A DNA stretch of 10,009 nucleotides from CAYUCY01 sp964443525 (GCA_964443525.1 CAYUCY010000051.1:1-10009), one strand, 5' to 3'; shown: positions 1 through 7,661, counted from the stretch's first letter. Notes: generated by a model not told the origin, from the sequence alone. Made by a program: numbers and translations.

Positions 1-1269
1 ATCAAAAGAACGGGAAAAATTGTCGAGGTTCCTATCGGAAAAGAGCTTTTAGGGCGTGTCGTTGATGCTCTCGGCAATCCGATTGACGGGAAAGCACCGA
101 TTAAGGCATCAACCTTTTCTCGCGTCGAGGTAAAAGCGCCCGGCATCATTCCGCGGCAATCTGTGTCAGAGCCGATGCAAACAGGTATCAAGGCTATCGA
201 TGCTCTCATTCCCATCGGAAGAGGTCAGAGAGAACTCATCATCGGAGATCGGCAAACAGGCAAGACGGCTATTGCAATCGACACAATTCTCAATCAAAGA
301 CAGAATTTTGAATCGGACGACAAATCCCAGCAGCTTTTTTGTATCTATGTTGCCATCGGGCAAAAACAATCAACGGTTGCACAAATTGTTAAAACTTTGG
401 AAAAGAACGGAGCGATGGACTATACGATCGTCGTCTCGGCGACCGCTTCCGATCCTGCGCCGATGCAGTTCCTTGCACCTTATGCCGGCTGTGCTATGGG
501 AGAATATTTCAGGGATAATGGCATGCATGCCGTAATTATTTATGATGATTTATCTAAGCAAGCTGTTGCTTACCGTCAAATGTCCCTGCTCCTTCGTCGC
601 CCTCCGGGACGAGAAGCCTATCCAGGAGATGTTTTCTATCTTCACTCGCGCCTTCTTGAGCGTGCTGCCAAAATGAGTGATAAAGAAGGAGGCGGCTCTC
701 TGACGGCTCTGCCCATTATCGAAACCCAAGCAGGCGACGTCTCCGCCTATATTCCAACAAACGTTATTTCGATTACGGATGGTCAGATCTTTCTTGAGAC
801 AGACTTATTTTATAAAGGAATTCGTCCCGCCGTAAACGTAGGGCTCTCCGTTTCTCGTGTGGGATCTACAGCCCAAATCAAAGCTATGAAACAAGTCGCA
901 GGCAAAGTAAAACTGGAATTGGCTCAATTCCGTGAAATGGCGGCTTTTGCTCAGTTTTCATCTGATTTGGATGCCTCTACCCAAAGGCTTCTCGCCCGTG
1001 GAGAAAGGCTCACAGAGCTCTTAAAACAACCTCAGTATAGTCCTGTTCCTCGCGAGGAACAGGTTATTTTGATCTTTGCAGGCGTCAGGGGTTATCTTGA
1101 TAAGATAGATATTCGCGAAGTCGGACGCTTTGAAAAGGAAATGATCGCTTCTCTCAAGACAAAATCTCCGAAGATCTTAGAGTCAATCAGAGCAACGAGA
1201 GAGTTTTCCAAAGAAAATGAAGCGGAACTTATTCGTTTCTTGGATGACTTTTCAAAGGTTTTTGCATAA
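1..1269 (+). CDS. atpA: ATP synthase F1 subunit alpha (5' end outside window)
   Basis: Encodes the alpha subunit, the non-catalytic nucleotide-binding partner of beta in the F1 hexamer on the cytoplasmic face of the inner membrane. The frame is open from base 1, giving 422 residues here. The P-loop GDRQTGKT is at window residues 82-89, against about 169-176 in E. coli, so roughly 87 N-terminal residues are missing. The alpha/beta family signature PAVNVGLSVS (about 276-285) is followed by the conserved arginine that reaches into the catalytic site. A GTG at 163 is an internal valine codon, not the start. The gene ends in TAA, 12 bases before atpG. A perfect palindrome at 1042-1063 lies within the coding sequence. 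Identification is certain; only the 5' end is unseen, and atpH would be expected upstream. Confidence 0.98.
   Translation: MKRTGKIVEVPIGKELLGRVVDALGNPIDGKAPIKASTFSRVEVKAPGIIPRQSVSEPMQTGIKAIDALIPIGRGQRELIIGDRQTGKTAIAIDTILNQRQNFESDDKSQQLFCIYVAIGQKQSTVAQIVKTLEKNGAMDYTIVVSATASDPAPMQFLAPYAGCAMGEYFRDNGMHAVIIYDDLSKQAVAYRQMSLLLRRPPGREAYPGDVFYLHSRLLERAAKMSDKEGGGSLTALPIIETQAGDVSAYIPTNVISITDGQIFLETDLFYKGIRPAVNVGLSVSRVGSTAQIKAMKQVAGKVKLELAQFREMAAFAQFSSDLDASTQRLLARGERLTELLKQPQYSPVPREEQVILIFAGVRGYLDKIDIREVGRFEKEMIASLKTKSPKILESIRATREFSKENEAELIRFLDDFSKVFA
1042..1070 (+). repeat. Perfect 22-base palindrome plus T-rich tail inside atpA
   Basis: Bases 1042-1052 (CCTGTTCCTCG) and 1053-1063 (CGAGGAACAGG) are exact reverse complements. 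As RNA they would fold into a 9-bp stem closed by a CGCG loop, followed at once by TTATTTT. That is the shape of an intrinsic terminator for plus-strand transcription. It lies in sense codons for an SPVPREEQVILIF stretch typical of alpha subunits, so it may be a coincidence of codon choice. Seen directly: the palindrome and tail. Termination or attenuation is inference. Confidence 0.55.
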
Positions 1270-1281
1270 AGGCATCACGGT

Positions 1282-2163
1282 ATGGCTAATTTAAAAGAGC
1301 TTAGAGTTCGTAAGAAAAGCGTTGTTGCAACAAAAAAAATTACTTCTGCTATGAAAATGATTTCAGCAGCAAAGCTTCGCCGTGCTCAGGAACTCGCACA
1401 AGCTGGTCGACCTTATGCCGACCTCATGGCCCGGATGATGGCTGATATTATTTCAAAACAGGAAGATCTCTCAACAGCTCCTTTTCTTTTGGTCGGAAAC
1501 GGAAAATCAAAAGTTCATCTTTTTATCGTCGCAACGGCAAATCGAGGGTTATGTGGTAATTTTAATTCTTCAATCGTACGACTTGCCAAGAAAAGGATCT
1601 CTGAAGCTCTTCAAGACGGCTTGACGGTTAAGATCTTTTGTATCGGTAAAAAAGGGCGGGAACAGCTTAAACGCGAGTATGCCTCTCTGATTCTTGATAC
1701 GCTGAATGCTTATGATAAACCGCGGTATGCAGATGCTGCGGATATCTCGCGACGCATAACGGAGATGTTTGAGGGAGGAGAATTCGACGTTTGTACAATC
1801 ATTTATAACAAGTTCGTATCGGCTCTCACTCAAAAGGTGACAGAGCATCGGCTCATCCCTTTTTCTCCGCTCTCCGACGAGCAAGCTGTCTCTAAAGCAT
1901 CGATCGCTAGTTCCTATGAATATGAGCCTTCAAAGACTCAGATTTTAACGAATCTTTTGCCAAAGAATCTCAGTGTGCAAATTTACCGGGCTCTGCTCGA
2001 AAATGCCGCCAGCGAACAGGGAGCTCGGATGGCGGCTATGGACGGTGCAACCAGAAATGCCGAGGAAATGATTCATTCCCTTGAATTAAAGTATAACCGG
2101 ACAAGACAAGCCATTATTACCAAAGAGCTGATCGAAATTATTTCAGGCGCCGAGGCTCTTTAG
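1282..2163 (+). CDS. atpG: ATP synthase F1 subunit gamma
   Basis: Encodes the central rotor shaft of F1, which couples proton-driven rotation to ATP synthesis by the alpha/beta hexamer. The 293-residue product has the usual family length. It has the two hallmark ends: an N-terminal helix beginning MANLKELRVRKKSV and continuing ITSAMKMISAAKLRRAQ, and a C-terminal helix with NAEEMI and TRQAIITKELIEIISGAEAL, which pair as the coiled coil. The ATG at 1282 is preceded by an AAAGG that overlaps the atpA stop codon, 9 bases upstream, suggesting translational coupling. The gene ends in TAG, and atpD starts 37 bases later. No anomalies were seen. Confidence 0.98.
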   Translation: MANLKELRVRKKSVVATKKITSAMKMISAAKLRRAQELAQAGRPYADLMARMMADIISKQEDLSTAPFLLVGNGKSKVHLFIVATANRGLCGNFNSSIVRLAKKRISEALQDGLTVKIFCIGKKGREQLKREYASLILDTLNAYDKPRYADAADISRRITEMFEGGEFDVCTIIYNKFVSALTQKVTEHRLIPFSPLSDEQAVSKASIASSYEYEPSKTQILTNLLPKNLSVQIYRALLENAASEQGARMAAMDGATRNAEEMIHSLELKYNRTRQAIITKELIEIISGAEAL

Positions 2164-2188
2164 GATGGTGGAAATTAAGCAGTTTGAT

Positions 2189-2194
2189 AAGGAG
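2189..2194 (+). promoter_or_regulatory. Ribosome-binding site that fixes the atpD start
   Basis: AAGGAG lies 6 bases before the ATG at 2201. An in-frame ATG at 2165 would add 12 residues (MVEIKQFDKEKI) but has no comparable site and lies before the usual N-terminus of beta subunits. The start is therefore placed at 2201. Confidence 0.8.
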
Positions 2195-2200
2195 AAGATA

Positions 2201-3631
2201 ATGTCTAAGCAAACTCGGAATACAGGCGTGATCGAACAGGTTATCGGACCTGTGGTTGATGTCCGCTTTGATCAAAAGATTCCCCCCATCCTCAATGCTC
2301 TTTCGATCGATAATCAGGGAACGACCTTGACATTGGAAGTTGCAAAACATCTCGGCGAAAATCTGGTCAGGACAATTGCCCTTGATGCGACCGAAGGTCT
2401 CGTTCGAGGACAAAAGGTTGAAGATACCGGCCAACCGATTACGGTTCCCGTGGGTCCTGAGACTTTAGGACGCCTTATCAATGTTGTCGGAGAACCTATT
2501 GATCAACGAGGCCCCATCCTGACAAAGAAGAAGTATGCGATCCATCGTCCGGCCCCAAAATTCATAGATCAATCGACAGAGACTGAAATTCTGGCAACAG
2601 GGATTAAAGTTGTTGATCTATTAGCGCCTTATGCTAAGGGAGGAAAAATCGGCCTTTTCGGAGGTGCCGGTGTTGGAAAAACCGTTTTGATCATGGAGCT
2701 GATTAATAACATCGCAAAGGCCCATGGTGGTTATTCAGTCTTCGCGGGTGTGGGAGAAAGAACTCGAGAAGGAAATGATCTTTATCATGAGATGATTGAA
2801 TCAGGTGTAATCGATCTCAAAGGCGAAAATTCCAAAGCCGCTCTCGTTTACGGCCAAATGAACGAACCGCCAGGGGCTCGTGCTCGTGTGGCACTCACGG
2901 GGCTTTCTCTCGCCGAATATTTCCGAGACGAGGAAGGCCAAGACGTTCTCTTCTTCATCGATAACATCTTCCGTTTTACCCAAGCGGGGGCCGAAGTGTC
3001 CGCTCTTTTAGGTCGTATTCCCTCAGCCGTAGGGTACCAGCCGACCTTAGCCACAGAAATGGGCGAACTTCAAGAACGGATCACCTCAACGAACAAAGGA
3101 TCGATCACCTCCGTCCAAGCCATCTACGTCCCCGCGGACGACTTGACGGACCCTGCTCCTGCGACCTCCTTCTCTCACTTGGATGCAACGACCGTTCTCA
3201 GCCGTCAGATTGCAGAGCTCGGCATTTATCCGGCCGTCGATCCTCTTGACTCCACCTCTCGCGTCTTAACACCCGATGTCGTCGGCGAAGAGCACTACCA
3301 AGTTGCTCGGGAAGTTCAGAGGGTCTTGCAAACTTACAAATCCTTACAAGATATCATTGCAATTCTCGGAATGGATGAGTTATCCGAGGAAGACAAGATC
3401 ACGGTTGCCAGGGCTCGTAAGATTCAGCGCTTTTTATCCCAACCTCTCCACGTAGCTGAAGTCTTTACGGGCACGCCGGGCGTTTTTGTTAATATTCGGG
3501 ATACGATCAAGGGCTTCGGGGGGATCGTCGCAGGAGACTACGACCACCTGCCTGAGATGGCCTTCTATATGGTTGGGACCATCGAAGAAGCCGTTGAGAA
3601 AGCTCAACGGATGGCAGAAGAGGCTGCATAA
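2201..3631 (+). CDS. atpD: ATP synthase F1 subunit beta (catalytic)
   Basis: Encodes the catalytic subunit of F1, which makes ATP from ADP and phosphate. The product is 476 residues, normal for the family. The N-terminal barrel domain starts NTGVIEQVIGPVVDVRF. The Walker A motif GGAGVGKT is at 154-161. The catalytic glutamate is E186 in GVGERTREG, 26 residues after the P-loop lysine as in E. coli. The Walker B strand reads VLFFIDNIFRF, and the family signature PAVDPLDSTS is present. The C-terminal helical domain contains the DELSEEDK form of the conserved DELSEED loop that contacts gamma. The gene lies between atpG and atpC and is 20 bases from the latter. It ends in TAA. No missing residues were noticed. 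Confidence 0.98.
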   Translation: MSKQTRNTGVIEQVIGPVVDVRFDQKIPPILNALSIDNQGTTLTLEVAKHLGENLVRTIALDATEGLVRGQKVEDTGQPITVPVGPETLGRLINVVGEPIDQRGPILTKKKYAIHRPAPKFIDQSTETEILATGIKVVDLLAPYAKGGKIGLFGGAGVGKTVLIMELINNIAKAHGGYSVFAGVGERTREGNDLYHEMIESGVIDLKGENSKAALVYGQMNEPPGARARVALTGLSLAEYFRDEEGQDVLFFIDNIFRFTQAGAEVSALLGRIPSAVGYQPTLATEMGELQERITSTNKGSITSVQAIYVPADDLTDPAPATSFSHLDATTVLSRQIAELGIYPAVDPLDSTSRVLTPDVVGEEHYQVAREVQRVLQTYKSLQDIIAILGMDELSEEDKITVARARKIQRFLSQPLHVAEVFTGTPGVFVNIRDTIKGFGGIVAGDYDHLPEMAFYMVGTIEEAVEKAQRMAEEAA

Positions 3632-3651
3632 GATCTGAAGGATTTCATGTA

Positions 3652-4071
3652 ATGAACATCGGAAAAGTTGATTTTAAGCTTGTTTCTCCTGAAAAGCTTT
3701 TTTTGAGTGAAAAAGCGGATATGATCGTCGTTCCTGGTGAGCAAGGAGATTTCGGTGTTCTCCCCAACCACTCGTCCCTTGTTTCAAACCTTCGCCCTGG
3801 GGTTGTCGAAGTTTACCATGGCGAGGCGATCGCTCATCGTATCTATGTCTCGGAAGGGTTTGTCAATGTCAATGAGGCAGGTTGTACGATTTTGGCTGAG
3901 GAGTGCATTTTCGTTCAAGATCTTGTCGCAGAAGAGCTTGAAGCTTATATCCGGAAAGCCCGAGAAGAGCTAGAAATTGCTCGCACAGAAGAAGAGAAAG
4001 CCTCCCTTCGCCGCGATCTGTTTTATGCGAAGGCCAAGCTCGATATCATAAAACAAAGTGTGAAAGACTAA
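3652..4071 (+). CDS. atpC: ATP synthase F1 subunit epsilon
   Basis: Encodes the epsilon subunit, which links gamma to the c-ring and can inhibit ATP hydrolysis. The 139 residues cover the N-terminal beta-sandwich (FKLVSPEKLFLSEKADMIVVPGEQGDFGVLPNHSSLVSNLRPGVV, described here in two overlapping conserved blocks: VSPEKLF near residues 11-17 and GDFGVLPNHSSL near 32-43) and a complete C-terminal helical hairpin rich in Glu, Ala and Lys from about residue 87. GAAGGA at 3637-3642 is 9 bases before the ATG. This is the last gene of the atp operon. Its TAA is separated by four bases from the stop codon of the convergent gene on the other strand, so any terminator must lie inside neighbouring coding sequence. 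Confidence 0.96.
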   Translation: MNIGKVDFKLVSPEKLFLSEKADMIVVPGEQGDFGVLPNHSSLVSNLRPGVVEVYHGEAIAHRIYVSEGFVNVNEAGCTILAEECIFVQDLVAEELEAYIRKAREELEIARTEEEKASLRRDLFYAKAKLDIIKQSVKD

Positions 4072-4075
4072 TCCT

Positions 4076-4861
4076 CTAAAATTCTACGATCAAACCGTCA
4101 TGCGCAGGTTTGATATGGAATGGCAAGGTTTTTATAAGTTTTTCATAATCCAACTGATGGCTCATGTGAGTTAGATAAGCCCTTTTAGGCTTAATCTTTT
4201 CGATCCATTTAAGGGCTTGATCCAAGGTTAAATGGGTAGGTCGTGGTTCAATCGAAAGGCAATCCACAATCCAAATCTTGATCCCTTGAAGTGCATCAGT
4301 CGCTCTCTCATCCAATCCCTCAAAGTCCGTAGAATACGCCAAGTCTCCGAAACGAAAGCCGAGAGAACTTCCGGGGCCGTGCTGTTGCTGAAAGCAGCCG
4401 ATTATTGCTTCGCCAATTCGAAAGGAGGGAGGCGCTATAATATGAGGTTCCAGAATTTGAGGATAGATCTCTAACGCCCCTTTATGGAAAAGGTAGCCGA
4501 AGCTTTGGGATAGCTCTTCATAAGTCTTTTGATCGAAATAGACATCTACTTTTTGGCGCCCCTTGAAAAAATAAAGTGGGCGCAAATTATCGATACCGTG
4601 ACTATGGTCCGAATGAGCATGGGTATAGAGGACAGCATCAAGTCCCCTCAAGTTATTTTCAAGATATTGCGTCCTGAAATCGGGACTAGTATCTACCAGC
4701 AATCGAAGCCCTTCATATTCCACATAAAGGGACGCTCTTTTTCTATGATTCTTCGGGTTTTGAGGGTTGCAGTCTCCCCAAAAAGCTCCCTCCGGCGTGA
4801 TCAGAGGAACGCCTCCCGAAGGACCGCAGCCGAGAATAATACATTTATTTTGAAATGTCAT
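4076..4861 (-). CDS. PhnP-like metallo-beta-lactamase-fold hydrolase
   Basis: A predicted cytoplasmic, metal-dependent phosphodiesterase of the PhnP/cyclic-phosphate branch of the MBL fold; the physiological substrate is unknown. Of the 261 residues, the N-terminal LGCGPSGGVP block (10-19) is typical of this branch. The metal-binding motif HAHSDH is at 81-86, followed by HGIDNLRPL. Further expected ligands are H161 in QQHGPG, D179 in STDF and H232 in LTHMSH. C31 after WGD is also typical of relatives with a small zinc loop. The start ATG lies two bases after the tatD stop, so the two genes are probably translated together. This tatD-MBL pair is common in Alphaproteobacteria, where it is often annotated simply as MBL-fold hydrolase. 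The gene ends in TAG. Confidence 0.9.
   Translation of the reverse strand: MTFQNKCIILGCGPSGGVPLITPEGAFWGDCNPQNPKNHRKRASLYVEYEGLRLLVDTSPDFRTQYLENNLRGLDAVLYTHAHSDHSHGIDNLRPLYFFKGRQKVDVYFDQKTYEELSQSFGYLFHKGALEIYPQILEPHIIAPPSFRIGEAIIGCFQQQHGPGSSLGFRFGDLAYSTDFEGLDERATDALQGIKIWIVDCLSIEPRPTHLTLDQALKWIEKIKPKRAYLTHMSHQLDYEKLIKTLPFHIKPAHDGLIVEF
4089..4114. repeat. Inverted repeat at the convergent gene ends
   Basis: ATCAAACC (4089-4096) and GGTTTGAT (4107-4114) form a perfect 8-bp stem with a 10-base loop. The repeat lies in the last codons of the MBL hydrolase gene, just past the end of atpC. It could serve as a weak terminator for either strand. The stem has only three GC pairs and neither flank carries a clean T-run, so that role is doubtful. 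Confidence 0.3.
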
Positions 4862-4863
4862 AG

Positions 4864-5652
4864 TTATTGAGCCTTTGAAAATAGCTTAAAAAAATTCTCC
4901 GTTGTGATACGTGCAAGCTCTTCGAGAGAAATACCCTTCAGGTTTGCAACCACCTCCGCCGTGTGGATAAGCAAAGCAGGCTCATTACGCTTCCCTCGAT
5001 GCGGAACCGGTGCAAGATAAGGTGCATCCGTTTCTAAAAGCAACCGATCCAGCGGCACATCTTGGATCGTCTCTCGAATATCTTCCGCTTTTTTAAACGT
5101 AATAATACCTGAAATCGAAATATAAAGCCCGAGATCAAGGGCCGCTTCCGCAAGGGAATGCGTTCCTGAAAAACAATGAAGGACGCCTCGCACCCTTCCC
5201 TGCCCCGCTTTTTTCAAGAGCTGAATGGTATCCTCCTCCGCGTTTCGTGTATGAACACTTAAGGGGAGATCTGTTTCGAGGGCCGCTTCACAATGAACTC
5301 GAAAAACTTCTTTCTGAATATCTCTAGGACTATGATCATAATAAAAATCAAGACCGGTTTCTCCGAAACCGACGACTTTCGGATGCTTCGAATGGGTTAA
5401 CAGCCATTTTTTCAAGTCATCCAACGTCATCTGATCCAGCGTGGGTTCTGCCTCATGGGGGTGAATCCCTACGGTGCAAAAGAGATCAGGCGATTTTTCA
5501 ACAATTTCCAGAATCGGATCTATTTCATCCAACTTTGTGCAAATATTTAAAATGGTCGAAATGCATTGATCTCTAGCAGCTTTTAAGACTGCATCTACAT
5601 CTCCCCCGAAGTCTTCAAAATTCAAGTGGCAATGACTATCGATAAACTTCAT
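4864..5652 (-). CDS. tatD: TatD family metal-dependent hydrolase (putative DNase)
   Basis: A TIM-barrel hydrolase of the TatD family; characterised members are metal-dependent 3'-5' exonucleases linked to DNA repair and turnover. The 262-residue length is normal. The expected metal ligands are all visible: H7 and H9 in DSHCHL, E98 in GFGETGLDFYYD, H134 in SVHTR, H159 in LHCFSG, and D209 in LLETDAPYL. GKRNEP at 220-225 is also characteristic. The ATG is preceded by TAAGGAAAG, a purine-rich ribosome-binding site very close to the start. The gene follows atm1 by 47 bases and the MBL hydrolase follows it by 2, suggesting one transcript. In many Alphaproteobacteria tatD follows metG; here it follows atm1. 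The exact substrate is inferred from the family. Confidence 0.94.
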   Translation of the reverse strand: MKFIDSHCHLNFEDFGGDVDAVLKAARDQCISTILNICTKLDEIDPILEIVEKSPDLFCTVGIHPHEAEPTLDQMTLDDLKKWLLTHSKHPKVVGFGETGLDFYYDHSPRDIQKEVFRVHCEAALETDLPLSVHTRNAEEDTIQLLKKAGQGRVRGVLHCFSGTHSLAEAALDLGLYISISGIITFKKAEDIRETIQDVPLDRLLLETDAPYLAPVPHRGKRNEPALLIHTAEVVANLKGISLEELARITTENFFKLFSKAQ

Positions 5653-5699
5653 CTTTCCTTACGTTTTCCTTATCCGATTTCATTTAACATAACACCCTA

Positions 5700-7528
5700 T
5701 CAGATGCTCGGTTGTTCCTCCAGCGCCTTATGTTGTCTTTGCCACAGTTTGTAGTAGGCTCCTTGATGCTCAAGAAGCATTTTATGGGACCCTTCCTCTA
5801 CAATTTTTCCCTGATCCATCACAATAATACGATCTGCGTCAATTACTGTTGAAAGCCTGTGCGCAATAATCAACGTCGTGTTGTTTTTCGAGATCTCTTT
5901 CAAACTCTTCTGAATTTCTTTTTCTGTATGAGTATCAAGTGCCGAGGTAGCCTCATCAAACAAAAAAATCGAGGGCTTCTTAAGGAGAGTCCGCGCAATT
6001 GCAATCCTTTGTTTTTCACCTCCCGAAAGCTTCAAGCCGCGTTCTCCCACCAATGTCTCATAGCCTTCCGGAAGAGCCGAGATAAAGTCATGAATCTTCG
6101 CATGCTTAGCTGCCTCGATCACTTCTTTTTTCGAACACCCGGGCTTCGCATAGGCAATATTATAATATATTGTTTCATTGAAAAGCACTGTATCTTGGGG
6201 AACGATTCCAATAGCGGCCCTCAAGCTTTTTTGAGTTACATGAGAAATATCCTGTTCGTCAATCAAGATGCTGCCAGTCGTAACGTCATAAAAACGAAAG
6301 AGAAGCCTTGAAAGAGTGGACTTTCCGGCGCCGCTGGCTCCCACGATTGCAACGGTCTTACCCGCCTCAACTTTAAAGGAAATATCTTTCAAAATTTTCC
6401 GCTTCCGATCGTAACTGAAAGAAACATTCTTGAATTCAACTTCTCCACGAGTCACCATAAGATCTCTTGCACCTCTTACATCCGTGATTTCCTCAACTTC
6501 TTGCATCAAGGAAAACATATTTTGCATATTGACCAAAGCAAGCTTGATCTCTCGATAAGCAAATCCGAGAATATTGAGAGGCATATAAAGCTGAATCAGA
6601 TAGGTGTTAATCAGGACCACGTCTCCTACAGTCATGGTTCCTTCCGTTACGGCTTTTGAAGAAAAGTACAGAACCAAAATCATCCCGAGGGAAATAATAG
6701 CTCCCTGTCCTATATTCAAAATAGACAGGCTTTTCTTGGTCTTGACAGATGTTTTCTCGTAAAAGGCAAGAGATGTATCAAGACGCCTTGACTCGTACTC
6801 TTCCGTGCCGAAATACTTTACTGTCTCATAATTTAAGAGGCTGTCGATTGCCTTGGCGCTTGACTCGTTGTCCGCTTGATTCATAGCTCTCACAAGCTTA
6901 ATACGCCATTCGGTAATCACAAGCGTAAACGCCACATAGACAGCTAATGTCGCAATCGTAATCAAGGAATATTTGGGATCAAACAAAATCCATAGAACGC
7001 TTGCTGCCAGAAAAATCTCCAGAAATGTGGGGAAAATATTGATCACCATAAAACGCAAGACTGTCTCGATTCCTTTGGTTCCGCGTTCGATCGCTCTGCT
7101 CAATGCCCCTGTCTTACGCTCCAAATGAAAACGAAGGCTCAAGCGATGGAGATGATCGAAAACCCTCAGAGAAATCTCGCGAATTGCACGCTCTTCAACN
7201 NNNNNNNNNCTTCAACTCTGGCAAAAAGGACGTCCTTTAGTTCCGAGAAGAGTTGCGCCATGACCCTGGCCGCCCCGTATGCAAAAATGAGACCTAAAGG
7301 CACCAAAATTAATGACTTACTGTCATTTATGATAGACAAATGATCTATAATTTTTTTATAATATATAGGTACATAGATGTTAATTCCTTTGGCAAAAAAC
7401 AAAAAGAGGAGGCTAAGAAGGAGTCGACCACGCCATTTTGCATGATTGGCAGACCAAAGATAATATGCTAGTTTTTTCAAAACGTTAAAGTCTGCCTGAT
7501 TGGATAAATTATTTGTCGAAAAATTCAT
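5700..7528 (-). CDS. atm1: Atm1/ABCB7-type ABC exporter (interrupted by assembly gap)
   Basis: A half-size ABC exporter, fused membrane and ATPase domains, of the mitochondrial Atm1/ABCB7 family. Relatives export glutathione-linked sulfur or metal compounds and support Fe-S homeostasis or metal tolerance. Ten N at 7200-7209 split it into two frames. Removing the N plus one copy of the 7-base sequence found on both flanks leaves 1812 bases, a continuous 603-residue protein reading LFARVEERAIREISL across the join, as in relatives. In merged numbering: membrane segments at roughly 36-60, 73-95, 154-200 (two) and 271-316 (two); the family block NYETVKYFG near 227; Walker A GASGAGKS 391-398; Q-loop Q439; signature LSGGE 495-499; Walker B with D519-E520; H-loop H551. 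AGGG at 7535-7538 lies 6 bases before the ATG. The gene ends in TGA. Confidence 0.93.
7200..7209. other. Run of 10 N: assembly gap, probably of zero or negative length
   Basis: Ten undetermined bases lie inside atm1. The left flank ends in CTTCAAC (7193-7199) and the right flank begins with the same CTTCAAC (7210-7216). Overlapping these two copies and deleting the N joins both coding frames into one Atm1 protein with no missing residues. The N run therefore most likely marks two contig ends that overlap by 7 bases and were not merged. Confidence 0.9.
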
Positions 7529-7566
7529 GATAAACCCTATTGACGCCGCTGTCGATTCCGATCAAT

Positions 7567-7572
7567 ATCATA
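7567..7572 (-). promoter_or_regulatory. Possible -10 element for atm1
   Basis: On the minus strand this reads TATGAT, five of six matches to the sigma70 -10 consensus, about 40 bases before the atm1 start. No convincing -35 element is present at the normal distance: that region falls in the first NrdR-like box. Weak candidate only. Confidence 0.25.
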
Positions 7573-7578
7573 CCTAGA

Positions 7579-7594
7579 ACGCAAGATATAGTAG
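7579..7594 (+). promoter_or_regulatory. NrdR-box-like operator, distal copy
   Basis: The core CAAGATATAGT at 7582-7592 fits the published NrdR-box pattern acaCwAtATaTwGtgt, including the invariant C and G ends of the 10-base core (CAAGATATAG) with a single core mismatch. A second copy, reverse-complementary over 11 bases, lies 32 bases downstream. NrdR is the zinc-finger, ATP-cone repressor of ribonucleotide reductase genes and normally binds such pairs spaced by a whole number of helical turns. Identification is by pattern and by the adjacent nrdJ. Confidence 0.7.
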
Positions 7595-7610
7595 AAAACG
7601 TCCAATTATG

Positions 7611-7626
7611 GGACTATATCTTGATA
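7611..7626 (+). promoter_or_regulatory. NrdR-box-like operator, promoter-proximal copy
   Basis: The core CTATATCTTG (7614-7623) again has one mismatch to the NrdR core. With the preceding A it is the exact reverse complement of the distal copy's 11 bases. Its right half covers the predicted -35 element of the nrdJ promoter (7621-7626), the expected place for a repressor that blocks RNA polymerase. Confidence 0.7.
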
Positions 7627-7648
7627 AGCCTTCAATTTATTGTATATT
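7621..7648 (+). promoter_or_regulatory. Predicted sigma70-type promoter of nrdJ
   Basis: TTGATA at 7621-7626 (five of six matches to the -35 consensus) and TATATT at 7643-7648 (five of six to the -10) are separated by 16 bases. Transcription would begin near 7655, leaving a leader of about 18 bases. That is too short for a cobalamin riboswitch, so control is more likely at the operator pair than by B12 sensing in the RNA. Confidence 0.6.
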
Positions 7649-7661
7649 TTACCAAATCAAA

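Noticed and set aside
2165..2200. Longer atpD starting at ATG 2165
   Set aside because: The 12 added residues are not typical of beta subunits, and AAGGAG is correctly placed only for the ATG at 2201.
3647..3654. Tiny ATG-TAA overlapping the atpC start (ATGTAATG)
   Set aside because: A two-codon frame with the ribosome-binding site better spaced for the ATG at 3652; no evidence of a leader peptide.
4529..4870. Open frame of 113 codons on the plus strand, and similar ones at 4232-4474 and 5859-6311
   Set aside because: They lie antisense to the MBL hydrolase and atm1, show no domain features, and are explained as shadows of conserved coding sequence.
6152..6172. AT-rich inverted repeat CAATAT-TATAAT-ATATTG in atm1
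   Set aside because: Arms of only six AT-rich bases encoding the conserved TIYYNIAY segment; expected by chance.
7166..7528. A separate short membrane protein of 100-120 residues
   Set aside because: It is the N-terminal part of Atm1 cut off by the N run; collapsing the gap joins it to the rest.
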